A DNA stretch of 64,000 nucleotides, from assembly GCA_023634235.1 (NCBI GenBank), contig JAMKCF010000071.1, positions 408,181 to 472,180 of the forward strand, written 5' to 3'. Position numbers and translations under genes: made by a program. The notes under the pieces are model-generated. The model searched no databases, had not been told where the DNA came from, and saw only the letters and a program-made list of their open reading frames with translations. This DNA comes from Pisaster brevispinus. Taxonomy: Eukaryota > Echinodermata > Asteroidea > Forcipulatida > Asteriidae. Positions 1-12,240 of the stretch are shown here, one piece after another. Within the stretch, counting starts at the first letter, position 1, and every line of letters starts with the position of its first letter.

Positions 1-110
1 ATTTAACACATGTCCCTGTTATATTTTCTCTCTACACTCAGTAAAGCTCCTTCCTTAATCATCACTCCTTCGCGGAACAAATGGTATACTGGTTACCTTC
101 ACTGTGCCAG

Positions 111-249
111 GCTGGCTGGTCACTCTTATATGGAGTTGAGCCAAGAGCAACTCGGAGAAAGCTACCCTGAATGTACCTTCCCTGGACATTGTGCTTTAAG
201 ACTTGATTTACTGACAATAGATGCGCACAAGGCTGTGCAGGGCTTGCAG
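111..249 (+). pseudogene. PIPOX-like (sarcosine/pipecolate oxidase) internal exon
   Basis: Peroxisomal sarcosine oxidase/L-pipecolate oxidase is an FAD flavoenzyme that oxidises N-methyl or cyclic amino acids. The frame reads about 46 residues, including ELSQEQLGESYPE and then LTIDAHKAVQGLQ, which matches the middle of the family's N-terminal half (the 'LSSEELKQRFP ... YKALRALQ' stretch). It has a possible acceptor (tgtgccag) before 111 and a cag|gtgtgt donor after 249. It ends in phase 0, whereas the only other PIPOX exon nearby starts in phase 1. Roughly 200 residues of the middle of the enzyme are missing between the two. I therefore treat this as a fragment of a damaged or misassembled gene copy. 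The family call rests on remembered similarity and is fairly firm; the pseudogene status is inference. Confidence 0.55.
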
Positions 250-465
250 GTGTGTTTGTTGTAAGCTTTTGTAATTTAGAGGTGATAAATCAAGGGTATG
301 GGATAGCTTTTTAAAAAACTATATATGTTCATTTTTAATGTAATTTTTTTATCAACATTATCTTTGGCAATACTGACAGCTCATCTTAAGATTAATCTTA
401 GTGCTTTGTGAAATCAGTCCCTGGTCATTCATTTTTACAAAGTTCTTTTCCTCTTTATCGTACAG

Positions 466-596
466 GGATAGGATTCAAAATGGCTCCCCTCGTTGGCAAG
501 GTGATGGGAGAAATGGCGATGGGAAAACCACCAAGCTTTGACACAAGCCTCTTCGGTGTTGAAAAGTTTCTTTCCAGTCAAAAGTCCAAACTATAA
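466..596 (+). CDS. PIPOX-like C-terminal exon with peroxisomal SKL signal
   Basis: This is the terminal exon of a sarcosine/pipecolate oxidase-like protein. It follows a pyrimidine-rich tract and a tacag acceptor and reads GIGFKMAPLVGKVMGEMAMG, then a segment ending FLSSQKSKL and a TAA stop. The GxGFK-AP-VGK block is the conserved C-terminal part of the FAD domain in PIPOX and monomeric sarcosine oxidases. The last three residues, SKL, are the canonical type 1 peroxisomal targeting signal, so the product should act in peroxisomes. The start phase is 1, which does not fit the upstream PIPOX exon at 111-249, so middle exons are absent here. The remainder of the gene would lie to the left of the window or has been lost. 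Confidence 0.7.
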
Positions 597-2055
597 AGTC
601 TTCCGCGCATTATGAAATTAAGATTGTTAAAGTGTTTGACTTTGTGTTCATGACTTTTATGGTTTATAACCAGAACCTGATGTAAGTTGAAAGTGGTTGT
701 GGGCAGGAAAGTTATTTCAAAAGGATTTACTTAATTCTTCTAATCCTCTAATTTTCTGAGCACTTGGTATTATCATCACTCAAAAAAGTATTTTGAACTT
801 AATTGGTTATGGTAAAAAAAAAGTGGGAACCTCTTTTTAATATTATTCCATTTCTATTTGGTCAAACGGTCACGTGATCAAAATGTAGATGCCCAAACTC
901 CTAAGCTATTGAAGCAATTTCAAACAGCTTTGTTAAATTAAACATTGAAACCTACTCTTTCTAGTGATGTTCATAAAAAGGTCATCTAATGGTCATAGTG
1001 GTAATTTAATGAACCCATTTACAAAATGCTTATTCCTCAATAGTCGCTTGCAACCGAACTTCGTTAAATACTTCATTGGCTTGAGCCCCAGTTGGGGTCT
1101 CAGATTTTGACCCTTGCACCAACGTCATATGCAGTTACTGTCTGCCACACTCAAAGTAAGTAAAACTTAATGTAAAAATTATAGTAAGCGTGTAAACATT
1201 GCGTTGCCTAAAATATGCACTACACTGTATCACAAGGAGGCATTGACTTTCAAAATGGCACAAGCAAGATTATTGTGATAATGACATCAGGTGATTTGGG
1301 TCAATAAATGTTGCAAAATAAAAAACACCATGAGTAAAGCCCAGTTGATACTTCCTGTGAATGGGAATATGAAGCAATTTTTGGTGACGCAATAATCAGT
1401 ACGTGTTCCCCTTCCAATTGTGACGCAAGAAAACTTGCTTCGCTCGAATCTTTAGAAGACAATCACCTCATTAAGCTTAAATCAGGCTCTCCCTCTGAGC
1501 CCAATTTTACAGAACTGCTTAAAACCTTTATCTGCGTGTTACGTAATACTTTATCATTCTGCGGCGGCCCTACTAAATTTTCATGCAGTCTGTGCAGTCT
1601 GTGCGGGGTATGCAAGCTTTTTTACTTCATTTTCAAGCATAATTTAAGCAGAAAATGTTGCTTAACAATTGTCTGCTAAGCAGAAATGAGCAGGATACCA
1701 GTCACAAATTGTACATGTGACATGGTTGTTGTGCTTAGCTACTTTTTGTGCTTAAGCAGCTCTATGAAATTGGGCTTTTATCAAGAGTTTTGTGACAGCT
1801 TCATTCGCAATGCACATTGTACAATGCTGCTTGGTCAAATTATTCTTTTTTATTTGGCCAGATTTTTGGTTCTGTCTTTTAAATTCTTCACATAGTTGAC
1901 AAACAGTAGCGACATGGTAGCTATATGAGTTAATTAAAAATATGTTTGATGCATTCCACGTTAAATGCATTAGCTTGATCATAAGAAAACATGGTGAGCT
2001 GCACATTGTAACCCAAAAGGTAGTTTGTCAAGGATGCTAGGTGGCTGCTATATAG
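597..2055. other. no gene recognised
   Basis: AT-rich sequence after the PIPOX-like terminal exon. It probably starts with that gene's 3' untranslated region. I see no exon with convincing splice borders and no clear repeat structure before the minisatellite begins near 2060. Confidence 0.4.
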
Positions 2056-2059
2056 TCAT

Positions 2060-3510
2060 ACTTTGAAGGCACAGGTTGTGTTGATTAGTTAACTACCTGC
2101 CGCACTACTTTAAGTCGTTCATTTGATGGCACAGGTTGCGCTGTTTAGTGAACTCTCTGCTACACTCTAAATACTGCAAGTTGTTCATTTGACGGCACAG
2201 GTTGTGCTGATTGGTAAACTCTCTGCTGCACTATAAATACTGCAAATTGTTCATTTGACGGCACAGGTTGTGCTGATTAGTAAGCTCTCTGCTGCACTCT
2301 AAATACTGCAAATTGTTCATTTGACGGCACAGGTTGTGCTGATTGGTTAACTCTCTGCTGCACTCTAAATACTGCAAGTTGTTCATTTGACGGCACAGGT
2401 TGTGCTGATTGGTAAACTCTCTGCTACACTCTAAATACTGCAAGTTGTTCATTTGAGGGCACAGGTTGTTCTGATTACTTAACTCCCTGCTACACATAAA
2501 GTCGTACATTTGACGGCACAGGTTTTGCTGATGAGTTATTTGTACTACTATACTCTAAACACCGCAAGTCAATCATTTGGTGGCACATCTTGTTGTGATC
2601 AGTTAACTCTTTACTACACTCCAAATACTGCAAGTTGTTCTTTTGACGGCACAGGTTGTGTTGATTAGTTAACTACCTGCCGCACTACTTTAAGTCGTTC
2701 ATTTGATGGCACAGGTTGTGCTGATTAGTGAACTCACTGCTACACTCTAAATACTGCAAGTTGTTCAGTTGACGGCACAGGTTGTGCTGATTACTTAACT
2801 CTCTGCTACACTCTAAATACTCCAAGTTGTTCATTTGATGGTACAGGTTGTGCTGATTAGTTAACTCCCTGCTGCACTCTAAATACTCCAAGTTGTTCAT
2901 TTGACGGCACAGGTTGTGCTGATTTAACTCTCTGCTACACTTTAAATACTGCAAATTGTTCATTTGACGGCACAGGTTGTGCTGATTAATTAACTCTCTG
3001 CTACACTCTAAATACTGCAAATTGTTCATTTGACGGCACAAGTTGTGCTGATTAGTGAACTCTCTGCTACACTCTAAATACTGCAAGTTCAGTTGACGGC
3101 ACAGGTTGTGCTGATTAGTAAACTCTCTGCTACACTCTAAATACTGCAAGTTGTTCATTTGACGGTACAATTTGTGCTGATTAATTTACTCTCTGCTACA
3201 CTCTAAATACTGCAAGTTGTTCATTTGACGGCACAGGTTGTGTTGATTAGTTAACTACCTGCCACACTACTTTAAGTCGTTCATTTGACGGCACAGGTTG
3301 GTCTGATTAGTTAACTCTCTGCTACCCTCTAAGTCATTCATTTGACGGCACAGGTTGTGCTGATTAGGTAACTCTCTGTTACACTCTAAATACTGCAAGC
3401 TGTTCATTTGACGACACAGGTCGTGTTGATTTGTTTTTTTTTTCTCTACTACAATCTATTCATTGCAAGTGGTACACTTGACAGCAAAGGTTGTGCAGAT
3501 TAGCTAACTC
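2060..3510. repeat. 66-bp minisatellite with ~580-bp higher-order period
   Basis: About 22 head-to-tail units of roughly 66 bp, built around gacggcacaggttgtgctga and then aactctctgctacactctaa. The unit length is a multiple of three, so the minus strand stays open for long stretches (2685-3170 and 2231-2509) with a 22-residue repeat containing NLQYLECSREL. I read this as a by-product of the repeat, not a protein gene: there is no splice context and the frame breaks with every indel. A variant unit (ttaactacctgc followed by ctttaagtcgttc) returns at about 2081, 2661 and 3242, which gives a higher-order period of about 580 bp, roughly nine units. Confidence 0.9.
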
Positions 3511-4489
3511 CCCGCTGTAAACTGTCTATTTCTCATTGCCGTTTCCTCATGCTCTTTGATGATGATTTAAGGCAATAATGAAGTCAACTCAAAAATAATT
3601 AAGGAGCCAATTGTCTCCTCCACTGTATGTGCCAACTCTTTGGAACAAGGTTTCTTTTAAGCTAGCCATTTTTTGGCAGATTTTGCTACAACATCCCCAA
3701 AACATTCTTGTTCAAGTGTATGATTTTTGGAGGGCAATTATGATCTACATGATAACGTGCTCAATGCCTCCTCTGATATCACTCTGACTTATATCTGTAA
3801 AGAATTGAATTGTTTATCTTTTGCTAGCATATTTTGTTTTGGGAAAAAAATAATCACTTGAGAGTACAGAGCTATCTTATTCTCCCATTTTAGACACATT
3901 TAGACTACAAGACAGAGTAAAGATGATATTTTAACAAAGAGGGTCCAAATAAAAAAAACATATTTCAGTTGAAATTATTACAAATCACAGAGGTGATCAT
4001 TTAATTTGTCTGGACAAATGTATGTTATTTCTTTGCCCAAATTGTTTTGCAGTATTTCTATAATTACAGAGGAATATGAACATTGTTAAAAATGTATCAT
4101 GACCTTTATAAACAAGCCGAAATACTTTCCATGAAAAGCGGCATTTTATTTATAGCTGGTATATCAAATCCAAAGAGTTTTAATGTGAGGATCAAATGAT
4201 GCTTTCGTTGGGAGAAATATTGAGGTTTCAAGGAAAAGTGTTCGAAGTAATTGTACAGGGTTCAGACTCGTAAGTTCTTTTTGACTGACTATGTGAAGCA
4301 CGCCTCTTCAATGTGAAAGGCATTTTAGCCTCGAAGTGTACGTGACGTCAGATGTTCAGGCTAAAATTAGGCCGTTTCGAATTTTTTGCGACTGCGGCTA
4401 GGCTCCGCGGCTGTTACGTGTGGCCCGTGGGTGCACCTCACTAAATACAACATTTTAGCAACCAATGCTAAATGCTAAATATTCAAAAA
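3511..4489. other. no gene recognised; one CRE-like palindrome
   Basis: AT-rich sequence without a visible exon. A perfect TGACGTCA (cAMP-response-element type palindrome) sits at about 4343-4350 next to a short GC-richer stretch (4380-4440). Single matches like this occur by chance, so I do not claim a promoter. Confidence 0.3.
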
Positions 4490-4900
4490 TTTTCAAAAAT
4501 ATTTTGAAGTCTCCCACCCTCTTGAAAATCAGTCAAATATATTTTCGGACAAGTAACCTTCAGATAACTTTTAATTTGTGTAAGGTCAGCCGTTTGGAAT
4601 TTTTGCCAAATTGCCCCAGAAAACACCCCGAAAAAATTGCTTTTTCCCAAATGAAGCACTTCCCCACTTCCAATTAAGAATAGTAGGATCAAACTATAAG
4701 CCTAAATTTAACCAAGTCTCCTCAAAAGTTAAAGCACAAAACCCCATGGTTGTTGTAGCTTGTCATAATTATACAATCTATTTGTTGCATGACCCCCAAA
4801 CCGTTATTATTCAAACGAAATGGAAGGCATACAAATTTTGATAATCCAATTTGAGGATAATTTATTATTATTATTTTTTTTTAGTGCGGTGCACCCCCAG
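4490..4900. repeat. dispersed repeat, copy 1 of 3
   Basis: This ~400-bp stretch resembles 32360-32765 (palindrome spacer) and 50800-51035 (right arm). Shared blocks in order include 'ctcttgaaaa.caatcaaa.atattttcgg', 'ggtcagccgttt.gaattt', 'ccccagaaaa', 'aagcctaaatttaccaagtctcct' in gapped form, and a 'gtgcaccc' end. The copies are diverged, perhaps 70-75% by eye. No coding capacity is convincing. It is probably an old non-autonomous element of unknown class. Confidence 0.55.
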
Positions 4901-5235
4901 GCCCCACCCAGAATTCTTATTCTTTGGGCGTGTTGTTGGTGGAGTGAAACAAGCTGTTTTCAACTGCAGCGGAATTACCAGTTTTTTTAACATATATTAC
5001 CTTAATATGATGCATGAAAAGGTGTGACGTAACAACATTCTCTACCGCTAATTCCCATTCACTTTTGAATAGTTGACGAAGGTAAAAAATGCTCATCATT
5101 CGCTTATTGAATGGGTACGCTTTTGTCCAAGTGTGTGGCGTTTTTCTGTGTAAGTCGTCGTGCGCGCCAGTTTTAAGTATAGAGAGAAACACAGCAAGAG
5201 GACAGCATGGCTGCCATCCTTCCTTTTGCCTTTAG

Positions 5236-5286
5236 GTGTTGAGATCTTCTGGGTTCAGCCAGCACAGCTCTTCACCACGGACACAA
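5236..5286 (+). CDS. candidate 17-codon exon, gene unknown
   Basis: The stretch lies between a good acceptor (ccttttgcctttag) and a consensus donor (acacaa|gtaagtgt). In the phase 0 frame it reads VLRSSGFSQHSSSPRTQ, serine-rich, and it is also open in a second frame. It is phase-compatible (0/0) with the candidate terminal exon at 10860-11018, so both could belong to one gene. Alternatively this is part of an untranslated first exon beginning near 5150. No family is recognised. Confidence 0.25.
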
Positions 5287-5399
5287 GTAAGTGTGGTATT
5301 CATAGTATAAATACTTTGAAAATGTGCACTATTACTACTGTAGGTTTGGCATGTTGGACTCAATTATAAACAGAAACCCCCCAACAAAAACCGTCACAG

Positions 5400-8300
5400 C
5401 CAGGAAGAATAACGGCAACTATTAAACCTTTCTCTTTGGGGTGGTATATATTTAGTACCCAAATTTACTGTCATGTGACTAACTAAAGTCAAAATTGGTG
5501 ATGATTTTCATAGACTGTCAGGTTTTTAGTTGTCCAAGATGTCTGTGTAAATTTATTTTTTCATAAAAAAACCCAGTTTTTTCCCCCAGTTTAAAAACAA
5601 GGGGAGGGAGTTGCATTGTGCTGTTCAGCAGTTATAGGGTTGAGTAGACATGAGGGTGTGGTTGGTCCGGGTAGCCCAATCATATCCCCAGGTCTACTTG
5701 TCCCTACCCCCATTACTCATCGTAGTTGGCCTAGCCCTGGTTCTTAGCAGGGCAACATTCTTATTTACACTGTCAGATAGGGCTTGGAGATGGCCAAGCA
5801 AATTAAATTATTTCAAAAAAAATTTCACTATGTACTGTAGGGAATGTTTCTGGTCAAATCCTCGTTTTACTTGCACTGTCCTATAAGTACAGATATGTAA
5901 AAGGTATTTCCAGTCATATAAGAAGTACCATATCACTCTCCACATTCCAAATTCATCTGGACAACTTAAATAATATTCGCTTTGCCTTCAAACACACACT
6001 CCTGTACATGGTGGCCTTTACAGGCATTTGCACAATATTATTCAGATCCAGTCATTTGTACTTGTGGTCATTGTCTCTTATGTGAGCTAAAGTATTGCAA
6101 AAAATGGAGTATCCCGGACTTTTTACAGGAAGGGGGAGGGGACACACAGGTGGGCCATCGCTTCTATGCCTATTTTTTTTCTTCTAGTGGTTGGTCAGGC
6201 TCATGCTTTCTAAATACGAACATCAAGGGTTTTTTTTAACTGTTCTATACATGAAGATATTTAATCAGGAATATATTTGTTTTCTACTATTTTCTGAGTT
6301 ATGGTTGATTTTGTGTGTGGAGGGCACATGGAGAGCTATGATAAATTTGGGGCTAGGGCAGTTTCAACTGTGCCACTGTATTATTGTCTGAGGTGCATTT
6401 TTTTAAACATGTAATAAAATAAAGGCTGGCTGGCTGGCATCTTTAGGCATACATGTGCAGACAAATTTTACAGAAAAATTCAAAAAAGCAATTATAGAAT
6501 TTCAACTGATGTTTATGCAAAACCTTCGAACGAATTTTAGTTATAATGTCTTTGCCTTTTTTAATTAGTTTCATTTCAAAGAGGTTTTTTATGACAAATA
6601 TTTTTGTATTTCTGCTGAGCATTTTTGGTTGCAACTTAGTGGAATGTTTCATAATTAATGATGAACCAAATTTAGTTTTGTAAAACTTCATTTGCAAGTT
6701 GGTGTACAAGAAAACATGAACAATTGTAGGGACTAAGACCTCTTTTACTTAACACATTTCATAAACAATTACAATGTTCCTTCATGGACATTATTACCCT
6801 AGTAGTTATAAATTCTGTCAATCCCTCAATAAAAATGACCTTACTGTTTGAAAATGGAGGTTTGTACATGTGTAACAAGTACATACATGTGTAAAATCTT
6901 TTTTAGGAAACCTGGTACTAAGAGGTGTCACCTGGATGAGCTGACAAGTATTTTTCTATATCAAGAGACATTTTTAGCAGTGCAAAACTAGAATAAAATT
7001 TTTGGGGCACAAGGAGTGCACCTTTTTTTCTAAGGGGTTCTTCTGCCAAATTAAAAATGTAGTTTCCATCAAAATTTTCTTTAAAAGGGACATTTTTAGC
7101 ACTCTTGTTTTGCCATGTACTATTTGTGTAAGATAATCTGATGAAAAATAGTCTTATAAACATTTAAATTATCAAATTAAAGCTTATCAAATGTAACACT
7201 TTACTCTGGTAGTTTTTAATCTTAAAAGTCAAAATTTCAAATGGGGGGGGGGGGCTTGGCCACTGCTTTTTAAATCTTGGTAGTACGACATGGTCATTTC
7301 CTTTGGTTCTGCAGACTGTCATACATTGATTGATTATTCATCTGATTTTGTCTGAGCAATGTTGAAGCTAGTCCCAGCAATTTTGGGTGTAAAATTAGAA
7401 TTAAAGGGAGACCACTATGGAGAAATATTAAGTGTACGAATGACGAGTTGGACGGGTAATATTCGTTATCTCCCCCTTTAAATTTATTACTTTTGTTTTA
7501 CCCTACCTTGATGTTTAATAAGCAATGTTAATGAAGCTGTAGCTGACAGTACTGAATCACAATTACTTAATAATAATAATTTTTTTATCAAATCATTTCA
7601 TTTTCTGTTTAGTCTCTCCTCATATCAGTCAACATAAACAAATGGGACAAAGTTCACTTGTCTCAGACACTAAACAAAAAAAATAATTATTCTGTATGAA
7701 TGATGTCTACAGGACACTCAGAGGAGAAAATAACCTAAAGAAGATGTTTTTTTAAAGGTTTTTATAAGAGCAAACAATGTGTTTTCCTTGAAACTGCTGG
7801 CTCCAGATGCTCTTTAGATGAGTAGTATAATTTCATATAATTAAGTTCGCAATTAAAGGGTTTGAACTAGTCTATCGTCACCAGGTAAGCTTGGTCTAGA
7901 ATGGGGGGGGTTGTGGGTACCCATTCCTGTGTACACAGCGCTTATCAAACATTGGTGTAGGGTAAAACAAATAATTTTCTTTGTCCACGGTGTATTTATT
8001 ACATCTAAAGAATAATGTTTGTCTTTGAGGTTACAGGTACTTTCTATTTATTCCATTGTTTGAGGTGGGCTTAAACTTCAAATAAATTATTAGCACTAGA
8101 TAATGACTGGTGGAGCCAATTTGTTGTGTTCTGTTTTCAAAACAAAAACAATTCATTGTAGTTCGCAGCTTTTGAGTTGAAATTATGTTACACTACAAGC
8201 AGCTGAATTTAGTTAGTTTGCTCTAGTTTTCTTACGTTTTTAGTTGCATTATATTTTAAGTTTTCTGAAGTCTTAATGGGGGTAATAAAGAACAATGGTT

Positions 8301-9480
8301 TCATTATGTACAAGTGCCCTAGTAGCCATCTTGACAAGTGATGTAATCACAATGTGCAATCATTAGAAAGATCAACACTATCCAGTTTAGTTTTAGTTTA
8401 GGTTTTCCCAGTCATTTTCAGCACAAACCAATTCAGTTTCATTTACATGTATCCAAATTTCACACATGTTTCCTTCATTCAATCAAAGTTGGGTTTTTGT
8501 TGTACATGTAGGTCCTATTTCCTTCAATTTTGTTTTTGTGCATAAGTTTTCATTCTCAGTCTCATCCAGGTTTGTTTCAGTTATTCTATCTCTTCTATGT
8601 CATTCCAGACACAAATTTCACCATTCTTTAGTTGATTTTTTACAAGTAACCAGCCTCTTGCTGTTGCTTTTGCAAAATTGAATGATCTTTGCGACCTTAT
8701 ATAATTGAATGATCTTATTTGACCAGTGAATGCTGAACTATTGAATCGATTTTCATGTACTCTTTGTGACAATAATGTGATAACACATTTCACCATTCTT
8801 CATTTGAATGTCCACTACTTATTTACAGTTGATGCAATTAGATTGAATGCTTGACCAGCCTCTTGCTGTTGGCTTTTCACCAGTTTCACCATTTCACCAA
8901 AATTTCAAAAGGTTTTAGATGAGCTGAATAATAATTTATTTAATTTGCAGAGAAAATCTAAAACTAATTGTACAAAGACGAGTTACATCCCATCCTCAGA
9001 TTGTTTAAATGTTTTATTTACTTTTTTTTTTGCTAAGGGCTTAACCTTTTCAGACATTTTTCTCAATAAGATTGAAAAAGAAATCATAGTGCCCAACTTG
9101 GATAGAATTGTAATTATAGAAAATTACTGAGCAGAACAGTATCCTCTTCTCCTATGTCATTCAACACCAAATTGTTTGGACTTAAGATTTGTACACCTTA
9201 CCCAGTAATAAGCACTTGGTGTTTGAGCCTACTGGCACCAGTCCTTTTGAATCCTTCACTTTGGCATGCAACACCGAAGGTCGAGACTGTTGGGGCTTTA
9301 AACATTTGTATTTACTACCATCAATTACATTGGTTGTGTGCATGCATCATTGTTCTCTTTATGTCAAGAACCAAATTCAAAAACCCCTTGTAATACTTTC
9401 TTGAGGGATAAAGTATGTGCCCTTTTTGTTGTTAATTAATTAATTTATTTTTAATTAATTTGTTTCATTTGGAACTCCTT
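5400..9480. other. no gene recognised
   Basis: About 4 kb of AT-rich DNA with simple runs (poly-G at 7242-7253, poly-T tracts). Between about 8600 and 8900 two loosely similar segments repeat 'tttcaccattctt' and 'gaccagcctcttgctgttg', which suggests an old short duplication. I found no exon with both splice borders and a sensible reading frame. Confidence 0.35.
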
Positions 9481-9539
9481 CAAATAGGCCTGATGAATGC
9501 GACATCATTTGAGAAGGAAGCCTTTTGATAAGGGTCAAA

Positions 9540-9845
9540 AGAAGGTTGCTCATTTGCCCACTCTGTATGCTTTGTGTACATAGATGTACATTTCCATTGA
9601 TAGTTCTTTTACTTCTAATGTGGCGTCAATGCCTATGGTCCATTAAGTCTCTGTGATAGGCCTGCTGCAAACCATCTTTCAGGATTTCAAAGTACAGTGG
9701 CTACTTTGTTGCAATGCACGTAAAAGAACCCAGTTACGCTTATCGTGAAGAAAAGGGGCTTGCCCTGGTATTTCTGGCAGTGGCTGCTGAATGCTTTGCA
9801 CCACCTTGTAAACCATTTAGAAGGTGCTACATAAATGGATCTCAT
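9540..9845 (+). mobile_element. degenerate SINE-like dispersed repeat
   Basis: The block around 'gcacgtaaaagaacccagtt', then 'gggcttgccctggtatttctgg', and an ending close to 'aaggtgctacataaatgg' resembles a very common dispersed repeat of echinoderm and mollusc genomes, as I remember it. No tRNA head is recognisable at the 5' end, so this is probably a truncated old copy. Exact ends are uncertain. Confidence 0.4.
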
Positions 9846-10859
9846 TGAAAACATCCTATTTTAGTGCTTTGATACACCCCTAGGGGTGTGATAGAGCGCT
9901 ACGAACCCTGTATTTATAATTATTTTGTCCATCTTGTTAACATGACTTTTAATAAACCCTGATTAAGAATTTCTTTACTTATTGAATGCTTTCATTATGC
10001 TTTCATGTGCCCCTTTACTCTGAGTGCACTTGACTGCAACCAGCCAGCCAAGATGTTATGATGTTTGCTTCAAGTCTGTTTGTAAACACCGTGAGTTGCC
10101 TTCCATCTACATGTGACAAGTACTTGGTAAATCAACCTAACTCCTCACTCCAATTCGGTAAAACCTTTGGCCATCATGTAAGGTTTTTTAATATTGTGTA
10201 TCCTGTCAATTTATTTCATGTTGAACATTTAGGGTACTACATCTTTATGGTGTGGTATATGCTTGGTCTTGATTAAAAAGAATAAAAATTTCAATTTCAC
10301 AGCTTGTATTTTCAAGCTTGGCACAAGGCCTGATTGTCTTTGAAAATATGGTGGTCATGAAATGCTCCCATGTGCAAAACTGTTTACTTTTCTCTGTCAA
10401 ATCAAAATACATGTTGGCTTTGAATAAGAACGAAATCCCTGACAAGACAATTCATTGGCCCATGATTTCTTGAAAACAATAATGCCTGTAATTTGATAAC
10501 GTTTTTATGGATGGGTAATTTTGTTCAATGTAACTTCTGTGACATGATGTTTTAAAAAGATGACCCCTATTAATCTAAGAAAGGCAATCCCTTGTTAAGC
10601 ATTTTAGTTGTTTTCAGTTGAATTACAAATATGCATTGATGAACATAATGTTCATTGTAAATACATCTAAGCTATTTTTAGTTAAAACATTTTAGCAAGG
10701 TTTTTTCTGTATTTATTGGTTAGCCCCTTGGTTTGTTCATCAAGGGGTACTCAATAAATCCATGTTATTATTTGAAAGATAAGCGTGTTATTACATATCT
10801 TTGCTTAGCATACCAAAACTTAAACAGCTCTTTGTTTTCCTTCTTTTTTTCCTGTTTAG

Positions 10860-11018
10860 CATGTGGCACTGACTGAGTGTGGGAATCTTGGATGGAGTCC
10901 TCATCCACTGCAAAGTACACACACCCTCTTGGGGCGGACCCTGCAACACCAGGATGCTCCGTTTAAGGAAACGATTGGACTTTCCAAGTCAAGTAGTGAA
11001 CTGTTTAGACACAGTTAG
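10860..11018 (+). CDS. candidate terminal exon, gene unknown
   Basis: A long pyrimidine tract (ttttccttctttttttcctg) and tttag acceptor precede 52 open codons ending in TAG. The frame begins HVALTECGNLGWSPHPLQ and ends IGLSKSSSELFRHS. The base composition is markedly less AT-rich than the surroundings. The phase (0) fits the small candidate exon at 5236-5286. No domain is recognised; it could be the C-terminal tail of an unknown protein or a non-coding 3' exon. Confidence 0.3.
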   Translation, partial: HVALTECGNLGWSPHPLQSTHTLLGRTLQHQDAPFKETIGLSKSSSELFRHS

Positions 11019-12240
11019 CCTGTTTTAAGTCATCATTGATCCATCACTTTTTCATCGACACCGACTATTGTATCTCGCACTTGCACGGTAACTCTGCATG
11101 ATATTAACAGCAACTCACTTACGTTTTCCTCCTTCCTTTCACACTTTAAACTTTCATCAATCAGTTAATCTCATTGGGTCACACAGCCACCACTGCCCCT
11201 CATTTGCCCCCACCTCACATAACCCCAATACCCGCAATTTTGTATTGAATTGAGATTTTTGATTGTATTTTGTGTGTGTTTTGTTTACTGCAATGACGAC
11301 AGCTGTACCATCTACCTGCGAGCAAGGGCCAAGATGACACCAGATAGGTGTATGGGTCCATAGAGAATGGTTCCTGTCTCTTTGGTGGATTGACAGATTT
11401 GTCGCAGTCTGATGATACAGCTGAACAAACAGTAAGGTAAAGTAGTCAAAAATGTTTCAACCTTGATAAAAATCATTAACATTTATATTGTGCTGATATT
11501 TGCCAAGTATGATGCACTTGCCCAATTTTACCACTAATTTGGCCCGTTGTTTCATTCCAAAAAAGCATCAAAGATCCCAGTCAGTGCTGCCAATTAAACA
11601 TTGCTTGTAAAGAAATCAATCATGAGATCCAACTCTGCCATCACAGTTACCTAACTACTCCTGGGTGAAGAGAAGCAATTGTTGTTAGATGTTTTGCTTA
11701 GGGACATAAGTGCAGTAACTGGCCAGGCCAGCGTATTTGAATCCACATTCAAGTGATTTTGATTTCTCACTTGGACATGATTAGCACCAGAAAATATCTT
11801 CAAGCTGAAGAAGACAAATTTAAATGGTGACGTTAAGATTTACATTCAAATAGTAAACTTTTATCAGTCCATTATTTTCCTATTCTATTGGTTGATTGTA
11901 TTCTTCAGTTTGACTACTGTTTTCCCTACTGTGACTGTTGGAGCAATCTCACTGTAAAAATCTGCTTCATGTAAAATCCAGGGATAATTCGTGCTTGGCT
12001 TTCACCGGGTAAATACTAGAGGATTGGAATTAATCAAGTAACTCCTCAAGAGATAGTACTTGCTTTAGAAATGTTTTGCCTTCAGAAGAGGAGGTCTTTC
12101 AAGTAGTGTTCCTGAGGTTAGCATCTGTTGGAAAATGTTAATTCGGTTTTGATTTACTAGCAAGTTCTATTGATTTGTCTTTCACTCTGAAGGGGTAGCC
12201 TGTTCTCAACATGGACCTTGAAGACACAGTGATGTCTCAG
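11019..12240. other. no gene recognised; degraded SINE fragment near 11640-11760
   Basis: Possible 3' untranslated DNA of the preceding candidate exon. Around 11640-11760 the sequence 'cctgggtgaagagaagcaatt ... gacataagtgcagtaactgg ... tttgaatccaca' is recognisably the same family as the tRNA-headed SINEs at 60.2-60.6 and 61.4-61.7 kb, in the same (minus) orientation but heavily decayed. Confidence 0.4.

Noticed and set aside
2231..3170. Repeat protein with 22-residue NLQYLECSREL units
   Set aside because: The 66-bp DNA repeat is a multiple of three; frames break at unit indels and there is no start, splice or promoter context.
2060..3510. CRISPR-like array
   Set aside because: Units are contiguous and all alike with no unique spacers; the genome is eukaryotic.
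4343..4350. CRE-driven promoter at 4.3 kb
   Set aside because: A single TGACGTCA without an adjoining exon or other promoter features.
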